A DNA stretch of 64,000 bases from Nocardia anocheti (GCF_029675105.1 NZ_JAQQFV010000006.1:372001-436000), one strand, 5' to 3'; shown: positions 34,055 through 43,634, numbered from the stretch's first letter. Made by a program: numbers and translations. The notes: generated by a model from the letters alone, not told the origin.

Positions 34055-34765
34055 ATGAGCACAGCGACCGGCGCCCTGCGTTCCTTCGATCCCGTCCCGG
34101 GCCGCGAGCCCGTCCTCCGGCGTCGCCGGAACGCCCGCGCGCCACGGCCTTTCGCCCTCGTGCGTGGCACCGCGCGTCCCCGGCCCGAACGGGTCGCCCC
34201 GCCGTCGGTGGCGCCGGTCGACGTCGCACAGCAGGCGGCCGGGCCCGCCGTGTCCCGTCCGGCCGAGGAGGCCCGTTCGGTACTGGTGCGCGCGACGACG
34301 CTCGCACCGGCGCGGATCGAGCCGCCGCGTGATCTCGTCCGCACCGAGCGGCGCGGCCGGATCTTCGATCTCACCGACGCCGAAGTGGATCTGGCCTTCG
34401 CCACCGTGCCGCGCTCGGAGCCGTTACCCCGGCCCGTGGTGCGTCCGCGTCCGGCGGGCACGAGCGGGCGCGCGCCGCGTAGTGACCGTGGACCGCGCGG
34501 CGAACTCGCCCTCTATGGCCGGGGTTCCGTGCCCACCGCGCGTCCGGCGCGGGGCGAACACCCCTTACGCCGGGTCGAGCGCGCGCAGCGGGGATTCGCC
34601 GCGCTGGCCGTGACGGCGCTGGCGACCGCGCTGATCGTGGTGGCCTTCCTCGGCCTGGCGCACCTGCGCGCGGGCGGGTTCGGCGAGCGCGTCGACGCGC
34701 CCATCCCGGGAATCACCGAACCGGCGGACGTGCCGTCCAGGGGGCTTGTCCCGGGGCAGGGCTAG
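34055..34765 (+). CDS. SOS-regulated single-pass membrane protein at the ChiZ/DivS position
   Basis: 236-aa protein divergent from lexA, the locus of M. tuberculosis chiZ (Rv2719c) and of corynebacterial divS, both SOS-induced cell-division suppressors. Residues 1-180 are disordered and rich in Arg, Pro and Ala. One transmembrane helix near residues 188-209 (AALAVTALATALIVVAFLGL) is followed by a 27-residue tail. It has no LysM domain, unlike ChiZ. ATG 34055 follows GGAGG. Three SOS-box-like sites upstream imply LexA control. A role in holding back division during DNA damage is inferred only from position and topology. Confidence 0.75.
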   Translation: MSTATGALRSFDPVPGREPVLRRRRNARAPRPFALVRGTARPRPERVAPPSVAPVDVAQQAAGPAVSRPAEEARSVLVRATTLAPARIEPPRDLVRTERRGRIFDLTDAEVDLAFATVPRSEPLPRPVVRPRPAGTSGRAPRSDRGPRGELALYGRGSVPTARPARGEHPLRRVERAQRGFAALAVTALATALIVVAFLGLAHLRAGGFGERVDAPIPGITEPADVPSRGLVPGQG

Positions 34766-34851
34766 CGCGAACCGCACTGCGCAGCAAGGGTTTCCCGTCG
34801 GTAGCCATGGGTAACTCACCGGACTGTCCCAGACGAAAATCGTTCCAAAAC

Positions 34852-34866
34852 TAGAACACGTTGCTA
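34852..34866. promoter_or_regulatory. KstR-like (TetR-type) operator candidate
   Basis: TAGAACACGTTGCTA fits TnnAACnnGTTnnA at all but the last position. It lies 50 bp before the secreted-protein gene. A related imperfect repeat, GTTCCA-N4-TAGAAC, overlaps its left edge. Confidence 0.4.
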
Positions 34867-34915
34867 CCGTGACTCGCATCCCGAACCGGGGCGGGGTCGC
34901 CTCGGCCGATATCGG

Positions 34916-36145
34916 ATGCGAGGTCCCGTGCGCCGCTGTTCGATCGTCCTGCTGCTCGGCTTTCTGCTCGGCACGTTGCTCGCGCCCACCGCGCAGGCCC
35001 ACCCCGCCTACACCGAGTTCCTCGACCTGCCCGCCCTCAACGCCGACGGCGAATTCGGTGGGGGACTACACCCGGCGCTGCCACTGTCCCAGGAACCTCT
35101 ACGGGCCGCGCTCGACGCGGCCAGGGCCGACGCGATCGCGCCCGCCCGCTACGCGACCCTGCTGCACCAGTACTGGCTCGTCGTCGCCACCGACAACGCC
35201 GCCATCGATCTGGCCGCGTGGGAGCCCTACCGCGGCGTCGCCGCCAGCACCGCGACCTTCACCCAGGTGTATGTGAACTACTTCCGCATCGCGGCCGCAC
35301 GGCCCGACTTCTACTGGGCCGGTCTGGCCGGGATCGCCGGTGGGTCGTTCGCGTCGGGCTTCTTCGATGTGGGCGATATCGGCGGAGTGCTCTCGCTCGC
35401 GGGCATCCACGAACTGGGCTCGGCGGTGGCGGACGTGCTGCGCGCGGTACCGCCGGAGCTGCTCGCCGAGGTGCCCGCCGACATCACCGGACTGGCCCAA
35501 CTCGGTCCGCGCCTGACCGCCGCCGACCTGGCCTGGTACCAGACCCGGCTGATGATCATGCAGAAACACATCTTCACCGACCTGGTCCCGATGCACGAGG
35601 CCTACCTCGCCGAGGGCATGGCGGGCATCGACGAGATGCGCGCCGCCGGGCTGCTCGACGACGGCATGCGCGCCGCCTGGGCGGGCATCGACGGCGGTAC
35701 CCCCGCGGGCCGCGCCGACGCGCTGCTCCGGATGACCGATCGCGAACAGAACCACATCGTCGCCGACCAGTGGGACGCCACCGCCGCGGGCCGCGACGGC
35801 CTGGGCCGGGTCCTCACCTACGTCACCACCGTCGCCGGGAAACCGGCCGTCCCCGGTACCCGGGCGCCCGGGGTGTACGCGCCGGTCACGGTGGGCGCGC
35901 CGGGCGGCACGCTGGCCCTGCGCATGCCGCTGCCCGCCTTCGACTGGGCCGACCGCGCCGACCGCTGGGCCTACATCACCGCCGACCTGGTGCCCCGCCA
36001 CCTGGACCTGGTCGCCGACGCGGCGCACGCGAGCGCGGTGTATCGCGAGCCGTTCGCGGTCAAGCTCGACCGGGGCCGGATGATCGCCCGGTTACCGGAG
36101 ATCGTCGCGGACTTGACCACGCAGTGGCAGCTGGTGCGGTCCTGA
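34916..36145 (+). CDS. Secreted protein of unknown function
   Basis: 409-aa exported protein. The signal peptide is clear: a basic start, hydrophobic core IVLLLGFLLGTLLAP, and a cleavage site after AQA near residue 28. The mature part is helical with several conserved-looking stretches, HELGSAVADVL, KHIFTDLVPMHEAYL and REQNHIVADQWD, reminiscent of a metal- or heme-type helical bundle, but I recognise no family. GTG 34928 is an alternative start giving 405 aa. It lies between the SOS membrane gene and nrdR, possibly under a TetR-type operator. Confidence 0.75.
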   Translation: MRGPVRRCSIVLLLGFLLGTLLAPTAQAHPAYTEFLDLPALNADGEFGGGLHPALPLSQEPLRAALDAARADAIAPARYATLLHQYWLVVATDNAAIDLAAWEPYRGVAASTATFTQVYVNYFRIAAARPDFYWAGLAGIAGGSFASGFFDVGDIGGVLSLAGIHELGSAVADVLRAVPPELLAEVPADITGLAQLGPRLTAADLAWYQTRLMIMQKHIFTDLVPMHEAYLAEGMAGIDEMRAAGLLDDGMRAAWAGIDGGTPAGRADALLRMTDREQNHIVADQWDATAAGRDGLGRVLTYVTTVAGKPAVPGTRAPGVYAPVTVGAPGGTLALRMPLPAFDWADRADRWAYITADLVPRHLDLVADAAHASAVYREPFAVKLDRGRMIARLPEIVADLTTQWQLVRS

Positions 36146-36196
36146 GCGGTATTCTGTCAAGTGCCATGGAGTGCGCCTCGACGAAGGAACCCTCGG

Positions 36197-36664
36197 ATGC
36201 ATTGCCCGTACTGCCGACACCCCGACTCGCGCGTCGTCGACTCGCGGGAAGCCGAGGAGGGCACGGCCATCCGCCGCCGTCGATCCTGCCCGGCCTGCGG
36301 TCGCCGGTTCACCACCGTCGAGACCGCGATCCTGTCGGTGGTCAAGCGTAGCGGCGTCACCGAGCCGTTCAGCCGCGAGAAGGTCATCGTCGGTGTCCGG
36401 CGCGCCTGCCAGGGACGCGAGGTCGACGACGACGCGCTGAACCTGCTGGCCCAGCAGGTCGAGGACGCGGTGCGCGCCAAGGGTTCCCCGGAGGTCCCCA
36501 GCCACGAGGTCGGCCTGGCCATCCTCGGCCCGCTGCGCGACCTGGACGAGGTCGCCTATCTGCGCTTCGCCTCGGTGTACCGATCCTTCACCAGCGCCGA
36601 GGATTTCGAACGCGAGATCACCGAGATGCGCGCCGCGCGGGCCGCCGCGGTCGCCGCCGACTGA
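36197..36664 (+). CDS. nrdR: Transcriptional repressor NrdR
   Basis: 155-aa repressor of ribonucleotide reductase genes. N-terminal zinc ribbon with CPYC (residues 3-6) and CPAC (31-34), followed by an ATP-cone domain (residues 46-136, with KRSGVTEPFSREKVIVGVRRAC) that senses ATP/dATP. ATG 36197 follows GAAGGAAC and starts with the invariant MHCPYC. The lexA-nrdR neighbourhood is typical of actinobacteria. It is convergent with hrpA (6 bp apart). Confidence 0.97.
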   Translation: MHCPYCRHPDSRVVDSREAEEGTAIRRRRSCPACGRRFTTVETAILSVVKRSGVTEPFSREKVIVGVRRACQGREVDDDALNLLAQQVEDAVRAKGSPEVPSHEVGLAILGPLRDLDEVAYLRFASVYRSFTSAEDFEREITEMRAARAAAVAAD

Positions 36665-36670
36665 CCCCGC

Positions 36671-39600
36671 TCACCGCCGGATCGCGCCGATCGCCTTCTC
36701 GATCCGTTTGGCCGACACCGGATACGGGGTGCCCAGCTTCTGCGCGAACAGGCTCACCCGCAGTTCCTCGATCATCCACCAGATCTCGGTGACATCGCGC
36801 GCGTGCTTGCGGTTCTCGGGCAGACTCCGCACCAGCTTGTCGTAGGCGGCCAGCATCCGGTCCACCTCGACCATGCCCTGTCGATCGCGTACGGCCGAGC
36901 CCGGCAGTGATTCCAGGCGTTGCGCCGCGGCGAGCAGATAGCGCGGGAGTTCGCGCAGCCGCGCCCGGCCCCACTCGGCGACGAAGCCGGGGAACAGCAG
37001 GTCGTCGAGCTGATGGCGCACGTCCTCGGCGATATCGGTCTCGGTGGTCTCGGCCAGCGCCGCGCGGGCCCGGTGCGCCGCCGACAGCACCGGCGCGACC
37101 GTGCGGATCAGACTGCCGACGGCTCCGGCGAGCCGCGGTCGCACGGCGGCCACGAGTTCGTCGAACTTCTCGGGGCTGCGCACGGGCCCGCCCGCCTCGG
37201 CGATGAGTTCGTCGGCGGCGGCGATCCGACAGTCCTCGACGAGCTTGTCGAGGGACCCGTCGGGGTTCTGGCTCAGTGCCAACCGGTCGGCCGCGGGCAG
37301 CCCGGAGGTGACCGCGCGGGTGGAGGTGGGAATCGCGGCCAGCAGCAGGGTTCGCACCCCGGCGCGCATGGCGGCGGCCTGTTCGCCCGGCGAACTGAGC
37401 ACCCGCACCGCGACGCCCGCACCCTCGGGAACCAGCGCCGGATAGCCGGTGACGGTCTGCCCGGCCACTTCACGACGCACGGTCTCGGCCACCGCGCCCA
37501 ATGATTCGGAGGTCCACACCGTGGCGGGCGCGCGCTCGGCACCCGCGGTGGCACGGGCCACCGAGGCCGAAACCTGCTCGGCCAGCCGGGCTTTCAACTG
37601 GGCCAGATTCTTGCTCTTGGCGAGCACCCGGCCCGCGCCATCGACCGCGGCGAAGGTCATCCGCAGATGATCTGGCAGTGCGGTGGGGGACAGGTCCTCG
37701 GCGGTGATGGTCACCGAACCCAGCCGCGAGAGCTCCCGGGACAGGCCGGTGCGCAGCGGTTCGGCGCGGGGAGTGAGCCCGCGCAGGGCCGCCGCGGCGA
37801 AGTCCGGGGCCGGAACGACGGCGCGGCGCAGGGTCTTGGGCAGGGTCTTGATGAAGGCGGCGGCCAGTTCCTCACGCAGACCCGGTACCAGCCAGTCGAA
37901 GCCGACCGCGCGCACATGCGCGAGCTGTTCGACCGGGATCCGCACGGTGACGCCGTCGTCGTCCTGACCGGGTTCGAACTGGTAGGTGAGCGGGAAGCTG
38001 AGTTCGCCCTGGCGCCACGCGTCGGGGAAATCGGTCGGATCCAGCGCGGCGGCACCGGCATTGGTGACCGTCTCGGTCGAGAAGTCCAGCAGCGTCGGAT
38101 CGTCGCGTTCGGCCTTGCGCCACCAGCTGTCGAAGTGGCGCACCGAGACGATATCGGCCGGGACGCGCTGGTCGTAGAACTCGAAGAGCACCTCGTCGTC
38201 GACGAGGATGTCGCGACGGCGGGCCCGGTGCTCGAGATCGGCGACGTCATCGATCAGGGCACGGTTGCGGGCGAAGAAGCCGTGTCGGGTCTGCCATTCG
38301 CCCTGCACCAGGGCATGGCGCAGGAACAGTTCGCGCGAGAGCTCGGGATCGATGCGGCCGTAGTCGACGGGACGGCCGGTCACCAGCGGCACGCCGTAGA
38401 GCGTGGCCCGCTCGTAGGCGCGCGCCGCACCACGCTTGGCCGACCAATGTGGTTCGGAGTAGGTGCGTTTCACCAGATCGCCCGCGAGCCGCTCGGCCCA
38501 CTCGGGTTCGACCTTCGCGGTGATCCGGCCCCACAGTCGGGAGGTCTCCACCAGCTCGGCGGCCATCACCCAGCGCGGCGGCTTCTTGGCCAGCGACGAC
38601 CCGGGGAAGATCATGAACTTCGCGTTGCGCGCGCCCAGGAACTCGCGCGACTCCGCCTCGCGCACGCCGATGTGGGAGAGCATGCCCGCCAGCAGCGCCT
38701 GGTGGATCTGCGCGGCGGGCCACGGCATAGCCGCCTCGGCGTCGTCCACCGTCTGAGCGGCCTTCGCCGCCGAGGCCTTCACGCCCCGCACGCCCTGTGC
38801 CGCCGGAGCTTTCGCGTCTTGCGCCGCGCGCTGTGCCCGGTCGCCGCCACGTCGTCGTCGCGAACCGCGCCCCTGTCCGCCGTCGGCCCCGGCGGGAGTC
38901 TCGGTGTCCGACTGCGGCAGTGCCCGTTCGGGATTACGCCGCCCCCGTCGCCCGCGGTCACCGTTCGAGGTCGCGTGATCGGACTCGCCGGTTCCGCGTG
39001 CCGAGCTCGTGTCGTTCCAACCCAGCCCGCGGGTGATGGTGCGCAGCTGGCCGTGCAGGTCCTGCCATTCGCGGATGCGCAGGTAGTGCAGGAACTCGTC
39101 GCGGCACATGCGGCGGAACTGGTTGGACGACAACGACTTGCGCTGCTCGGTCAGGTAGTCCCACAGGCGCAGGTAGGCCAGGAAATCCGAGCCGTCGACG
39201 GTGAAGCGGGCGTGCTGGGTGTCGGCGGCATGCTGGTGTTCGACCGGCCGTTCGCGCACGTCCTGGATGGACAGCGCGGCCACGATCACCAGCACCTCGT
39301 CCAGGCATCCGGCGCGGTAGGCCTCCACCAACATTCGCGCCATCCGCGGATCCACGGGCAGCTGCGCCATCTCGCGCCCGATCGGCGTCAAGGTGAGATG
39401 CCCGCCCGAGTGGGCCTCGCCGTCGACGGCCTTCGCGCTGCCGTGCGCCAGCGCGCCGAGTTCCTCGAGCAGGGCGATGCCATCGCGGATGGCGCGGCGG
39501 TCCGGCGCCTCGACGAACGGGAAACTCTCGATGTCACCCAGGCCCAGCGCGGTCATCTGCAGGATGACCGCGGCCAGATTGGTGCGCAGGATCTCCGGTT

Positions 39601-40891
39601 CGGTGAACGCGGGCCGCGATGCGAAGTCGTCCTCGGAGTACAACCGGATGGCGATGCCGTCGGCGACACGACCACAGCGACCCGAACGCTGCCGGGCCGA
39701 GGCCTGCGACACCGGTTCGATCGGCAGCCGCTGCACCTTGGTGCGCATCGAATACCGCGAGATCCGCGCGGTGCCGGGATCGACCACGTAGCGGATACCC
39801 GGCACGGTCAGCGAGGTCTCGGCGACATTGGTGGCCAGCACCACCCGGCGGCCGGTGTGGGGGGTGAACACCCGATGCTGTTCGGCGGCCGAGAGCCGCG
39901 CGTAGAGCGGAACCACCTCGGTGCGCGGCAGTCGCAGATCGCGCAGCGCGTCGGCGGTGTCGCGGATCTCGCGTTCGCCGGACAGGAACACCAGCACGTC
40001 ACCGTCGCCCTCGGCGAACAGTTCGGTGACCGCGTCGGCGATGGCGTCGGTGGGATCGCGGTCCACCACGCGGGTGTCCTCGTCGTCCTCGAGGCCCGGC
40101 AGTTCCAGCGACAGCGGCCGATACCGCAGCTCCACCGGATAGGACCGACCCGAGACCTCCACGATCGGCGCGGGCGTGCCCTCGGCGTCGGCGAAGTGCC
40201 GCGCGAACAGCTCCGGGTCGATGGTCGCGGAGGTGATGATCACCTTGAGATCGGGCCGCTTGGGCAGCAACTGCTTCAGATAGCCGAGCAGGAAGTCGAT
40301 ATTGAGGCTGCGCTCGTGCGCCTCGTCGATGATGATCGTGTCGTAGCGGCGCAGCATCCGGTCGCGCTGGATCTCGGCGAGCAGGATGCCGTCGGTCATC
40401 AGCTTGACCAGGGTGCGGTCGGAGGCCTGATCGGTGAACCGGACGGTGTAGCCCACCACATCGCCCAACTCGGTGCCCAGTTCCTCGGCGATACGCTCGG
40501 CGACGGTGCGCGCGGCCAGGCGGCGCGGCTGGGTGTGCCCGATGGTGCCGCGCACGCCGCGGCCCAACTCGAGGCAGATCTTCGGGATCTGGGTGGTCTT
40601 GCCCGAGCCGGTCTCACCCGCCACGATCACCACCTGGTGCGCGGCGATGGCGGCGGCGATGTCGTCGCGGCGCGCGGAGACCGGCAGTTGCTCGGGGTAG
40701 GTGATCGACGGGACCGCCGCGCGGCGGTTGGCCACGCGGGTCGCGGCGGCGGCGATCTCGGCCTCGAGGGCGGGTAGGTCGTCGGGGCGCGCCCGGTCGA
40801 GCTTGCGCTGGAGCCGGTGTTCGTCGCGCAGCGAGACCTCCGCCAGGCGGGTGCGCAGCGCGCGGGTACCGGTGCTAGCTGTCCTGGTCAT
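36671..40891 (-). CDS. hrpA: ATP-dependent RNA helicase HrpA
   Basis: 1406-aa DEAH-box helicase; bacterial HrpA unwinds mRNA and rescues stalled ribosomes. Motif I is GETGSGKTT, DEAH follows in IIDEAHERSLN, motif III SAT, and motif VI QRSGRCGRVADG. C-terminal HA2, OB and long DUF3418-type regions follow. A basic, low-complexity insert at about residues 627-720 (RGRRGRRNPERALPQ and GSRRRRGGDRAQR) splits the mid-region and probably forms an RNA-binding arm. ATG 40891 is the first start before the conserved N-terminus; the frame stays open almost 3 kb further, but this is an artefact of GC-rich antisense. Confidence 0.96.
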   Translation of the reverse strand: MTRTASTGTRALRTRLAEVSLRDEHRLQRKLDRARPDDLPALEAEIAAAATRVANRRAAVPSITYPEQLPVSARRDDIAAAIAAHQVVIVAGETGSGKTTQIPKICLELGRGVRGTIGHTQPRRLAARTVAERIAEELGTELGDVVGYTVRFTDQASDRTLVKLMTDGILLAEIQRDRMLRRYDTIIIDEAHERSLNIDFLLGYLKQLLPKRPDLKVIITSATIDPELFARHFADAEGTPAPIVEVSGRSYPVELRYRPLSLELPGLEDDEDTRVVDRDPTDAIADAVTELFAEGDGDVLVFLSGEREIRDTADALRDLRLPRTEVVPLYARLSAAEQHRVFTPHTGRRVVLATNVAETSLTVPGIRYVVDPGTARISRYSMRTKVQRLPIEPVSQASARQRSGRCGRVADGIAIRLYSEDDFASRPAFTEPEILRTNLAAVILQMTALGLGDIESFPFVEAPDRRAIRDGIALLEELGALAHGSAKAVDGEAHSGGHLTLTPIGREMAQLPVDPRMARMLVEAYRAGCLDEVLVIVAALSIQDVRERPVEHQHAADTQHARFTVDGSDFLAYLRLWDYLTEQRKSLSSNQFRRMCRDEFLHYLRIREWQDLHGQLRTITRGLGWNDTSSARGTGESDHATSNGDRGRRGRRNPERALPQSDTETPAGADGGQGRGSRRRRGGDRAQRAAQDAKAPAAQGVRGVKASAAKAAQTVDDAEAAMPWPAAQIHQALLAGMLSHIGVREAESREFLGARNAKFMIFPGSSLAKKPPRWVMAAELVETSRLWGRITAKVEPEWAERLAGDLVKRTYSEPHWSAKRGAARAYERATLYGVPLVTGRPVDYGRIDPELSRELFLRHALVQGEWQTRHGFFARNRALIDDVADLEHRARRRDILVDDEVLFEFYDQRVPADIVSVRHFDSWWRKAERDDPTLLDFSTETVTNAGAAALDPTDFPDAWRQGELSFPLTYQFEPGQDDDGVTVRIPVEQLAHVRAVGFDWLVPGLREELAAAFIKTLPKTLRRAVVPAPDFAAAALRGLTPRAEPLRTGLSRELSRLGSVTITAEDLSPTALPDHLRMTFAAVDGAGRVLAKSKNLAQLKARLAEQVSASVARATAGAERAPATVWTSESLGAVAETVRREVAGQTVTGYPALVPEGAGVAVRVLSSPGEQAAAMRAGVRTLLLAAIPTSTRAVTSGLPAADRLALSQNPDGSLDKLVEDCRIAAADELIAEAGGPVRSPEKFDELVAAVRPRLAGAVGSLIRTVAPVLSAAHRARAALAETTETDIAEDVRHQLDDLLFPGFVAEWGRARLRELPRYLLAAAQRLESLPGSAVRDRQGMVEVDRMLAAYDKLVRSLPENRKHARDVTEIWWMIEELRVSLFAQKLGTPYPVSAKRIEKAIGAIRR

Positions 40892-41059
40892 TGCACCTGT
40901 CAGCCTAGCGAAGCCCGCCAGCGGTTTTCCGTCGCGTCGGTCGCCGGACCGCGTCGGCGAGAGCAACGACACACCACGGCGGGGATCGGTGCGCTCGGTG
41001 TGGCGCGACGCGCGCCGTGTCATGGCCGTGCGGCGGTGTGCGCGTGCGACGATCCCGGT

Positions 41060-41701
41060 ATGAGCACAGCGGCGGGCGCGGCGTGGTGGATCAGGATCGT
41101 CCGGATCGGCTTCGGGACCCTCGGAGCGGTGGCCCTGCTGTGGATTCCGCTCCGCAATCTCGGGTCGGCGGAGTTCTCCCTCGCCAACTACCTGAGCTAC
41201 TTCACCATCGAGTCGAACATCCTCGGGGTGATCGCACTGCTCGTCGGTGGGTTGCTCGCACCAGGTGGACGCGGCTGGCAGGTGTTCCGGGGCGCGGCGA
41301 CGCTGTACATGCTGATCACCATGGTCGTCTACGCGGTGCTGCTCGCGCGCATCGACGTGATGCTCAACGACAAATGGATCAACGATGTGATGCACCGGTA
41401 CCTGCCCCTGGTGCTGGTCCTGGACTGGATACTGGTGGCCGCGCCGCACCGGTTGCGGCCCAGCCCGGCGCTGGTCGGCCAGTGGCTGATCTTCCCGCTG
41501 CTCTTCGGCGTCTACAGCCTGATCCGTGGACCGATCGTCGACTGGTATCCGTATCCGTTCATCGACCCGCGCGGCCAGGGGTATCTGTCGATGGCGATCG
41601 GGCTGGTCGTGCTGACCCTGGTCTTCGCGGTGTTGGCGGTAGCCATGGCGTCGCTGGGTGATCTGCCCGCGCGATGGCGCGATCGGCGGTCCGTGGACTG
41701 A
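41060..41701 (+). CDS. Pr6Pr/FAR-17a-like six-helix membrane protein
   Basis: 213-aa polytopic membrane protein with about six transmembrane segments. Conserved features of the Pr6Pr family are visible: YLSYFTIESNIL (about residues 47-58), a His in VMHRYLPLVLVLDWIL, and YPYPFIDPRGQGY before the last helix. Function is unknown in bacteria; in animals related AIG1/ADTRP proteins hydrolyse fatty-acid esters of hydroxy fatty acids using a conserved Thr and His. ATG 41060 has a GACGAT box 6 nt upstream (leaderless-like). Divergent from hrpA. Confidence 0.8.
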   Translation: MSTAAGAAWWIRIVRIGFGTLGAVALLWIPLRNLGSAEFSLANYLSYFTIESNILGVIALLVGGLLAPGGRGWQVFRGAATLYMLITMVVYAVLLARIDVMLNDKWINDVMHRYLPLVLVLDWILVAAPHRLRPSPALVGQWLIFPLLFGVYSLIRGPIVDWYPYPFIDPRGQGYLSMAIGLVVLTLVFAVLAVAMASLGDLPARWRDRRSVD

Positions 41702-41755
41702 GACCTCGCGCGGGTCCGCGCGCGCCGCGGCCCCGGGTGGGGTAAGTGTGGAGCC

Positions 41756-42979
41756 ATGAATGCGCTCTGGCATGGATTCGCCGATATGGGTGCCGTCGAC
41801 CGCGACGGCGCGTTCGTCGTCGCCCGGGGTGACGGCGCCTACGTCTACGACACCGCGGGCACCCGCTATCTCGACGCCACCGCGGGCCTGTGGTTCGCCA
41901 ACGTCGGGCACGGCCGCGCCGAGATCGCCGACGCGGTCGCCGCGCAGTTGCGCACCATCGCCCACTACTCCAACTTCGGTGATCTCACCGAGCCGCCGGT
42001 CCAGGAACTGGCCGAGAAACTGTCCACCATCGCCCCGGTGCCGGGCAGCAAGATCTTCTTCACCTCCGGCGGCTCGGACTCGATCGAGACCGCCGCCAAA
42101 CTGGCCCGCCGCTACTGGTTCGAGCAGGGCCGCACCGACAAGACCATCCTGGTCGGCCGCAGACTCGCCTACCACGGCATGCACTACGCGAGCACCGCGC
42201 TCGGCGGGCTGGCACCCAATCTGGAGGGCTACGGCACGCTGGTCCCCGACACCCGCACCGTCGACTGGGACGACGCGAAGGCGTTGCTGGCCCTGATCGA
42301 GGACATCGGCGCCGAGCGGATCGCCGCGTTCTTCTGCGAACCGATCATCGGCGCGGGCGGGGTGTACCCGCCGCCACGGGGCTACCTCGCCGAGGTCCGC
42401 CAGATCTGTCGTGACCACGACATCCTGTTCGTCGCCGACGAGGTGGTCACCGGTTTCGGCCGCATCGGCGGCTCGTGGTTCGCGTCGAGCCGCTTCGACC
42501 TGCGACCCGACCTGATGACCACCGCCAAGGGCCTCACCTCCGGCTACGTGCCCATGGGCGCGGTCTTCGTCGCCCCGCACCTGGCCGAACCGTTCTTCGG
42601 CGGCGGCGTCTGGTTCCGCCACGGCTACACCTACGGCGGCCACGCGGGTGCCGCCGCGGCCGCGCTGGCCAACCTCGCCATCATCGAACGCGAGGGCTTG
42701 ATCGAAGAAGCCGCCCGCCTCGAACAGTCCCTGGACACCGCGCTGGCCCCGCTGGCCGACCACCCGCGCGTCAGCGAGGTCCGCAGCGGCCTCGGTGCGG
42801 TGGCCGCCGTCCAACTCGCCGACCCCGCCGAGGCACCCGCCTTCGTCAAAGACCTGCGGGCCCAGGGCATCTCCGGCCGTGCGGCCGGAGGCGGCGCGTT
42901 GCAGATCTCGCCGTCGTTCGTCATGACCGACGCCCAGGTCGCCGAACTCGCCGCCGGTTTCGCCCGCGCTCTGGGCTGA
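41756..42979 (+). CDS. Class-III PLP-dependent aminotransferase
   Basis: 407-aa omega-aminotransferase family enzyme (4-aminobutyrate/beta-alanine-pyruvate type). PLP-phosphate loop FTSGGSDSIETAAKLARRYW, the aspartate in FVADEVVTGFGRIGG, and the Schiff-base Lys in TTAKGLTSGYVPMG are all present. Length is slightly short for the family (430-460). The amine substrate cannot be told from sequence; no polyamine or GABA genes are adjacent. ATG 41756 follows GTGGAGCC. Confidence 0.88.
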   Translation: MNALWHGFADMGAVDRDGAFVVARGDGAYVYDTAGTRYLDATAGLWFANVGHGRAEIADAVAAQLRTIAHYSNFGDLTEPPVQELAEKLSTIAPVPGSKIFFTSGGSDSIETAAKLARRYWFEQGRTDKTILVGRRLAYHGMHYASTALGGLAPNLEGYGTLVPDTRTVDWDDAKALLALIEDIGAERIAAFFCEPIIGAGGVYPPPRGYLAEVRQICRDHDILFVADEVVTGFGRIGGSWFASSRFDLRPDLMTTAKGLTSGYVPMGAVFVAPHLAEPFFGGGVWFRHGYTYGGHAGAAAAALANLAIIEREGLIEEAARLEQSLDTALAPLADHPRVSEVRSGLGAVAAVQLADPAEAPAFVKDLRAQGISGRAAGGGALQISPSFVMTDAQVAELAAGFARALG

Positions 42980-42984
42980 CCACT

Positions 42985-43021
42985 CCGCGACCGACCCCGC
43001 CGTCGAGGGGGTCGGTCGCGG
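42985..43021. terminator. Bidirectional terminator, aminotransferase / GNAT
   Basis: Perfect 14-bp arms CCGCGACCGACCCC (42985-42998; complement 43008-43021), 9-nt loop, between convergent stops at 42979 and 43033. Confidence 0.85.
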
Positions 43022-43032
43022 GGCGGGCCCGC

Positions 43033-43515
43033 CTATGCCAAGTCCAGCGTGAAGAAGCGGCTGAACGGATCCGGGGCGTAGTCGCCGAACGGACCGCACT
43101 CGCGGAACCCGTGCCGTAGATAGAGCCGTCGGGCCGGGGCGTAGAACTCGCTCGACCCGGTCTCCAGACTCAGGCGCCCGTACCCGCGCTGTCGTGCCGT
43201 CGCGACGAGATGGTCGAGGACGGCCGCACCCACTCCGCGACCGGTGTACCCGTCGGCCGTGCGCATGGACTTGATCTCGCCGTGCGCCGGATCGAGTTCC
43301 CGCAGTGCGCCGCAGCCAGCCAGGCTCGTGCCCGACCACACGCTCCACACGGTCACCGCCGGATCGCGCAGGGCGGTCAGGTCCAGGGCGTGCATGCTGC
43401 AGGCGGGGGAGTTGTCCGCCATCTGGGCGCGATGGCGGGTCAACAGCTCGGTGATCTCGGGGCCGGTCAGGTCGTCGGTGGTGATGAGCCAGGGTGTCGT
43501 GGCGGGGTCGCTCAT
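43033..43515 (-). CDS. GNAT family N-acetyltransferase
   Basis: 160-aa acetyl-CoA-dependent acetyltransferase. The pyrophosphate-binding motif A is YTGRGVGAAVLDHLVATA (R-x-x-G-x-G/A form), and motif B has RLYLRHGF. Similar to the YsnE-type single-domain GNATs whose substrates are unknown. An N-terminal stretch with LLTRHRAQMADNSPACSMHALD is typical of that subgroup. Start ATG 43515. Divergent from the DUF5134 gene. Confidence 0.85.
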   Translation of the reverse strand: MSDPATTPWLITTDDLTGPEITELLTRHRAQMADNSPACSMHALDLTALRDPAVTVWSVWSGTSLAGCGALRELDPAHGEIKSMRTADGYTGRGVGAAVLDHLVATARQRGYGRLSLETGSSEFYAPARRLYLRHGFRECGPFGDYAPDPFSRFFTLDLA

Positions 43516-43634
43516 CTGACCATGGTGCCCGTCGATCGGCGTTGCCGCAGGTGGGGATCGGTCCGAAACGGCCGCGCGGGCCGAGGGTCGGTGCGAGCAT
43601 GGTGGGGCGGGTGTCGACTCGAAGGTGGTGGGGT

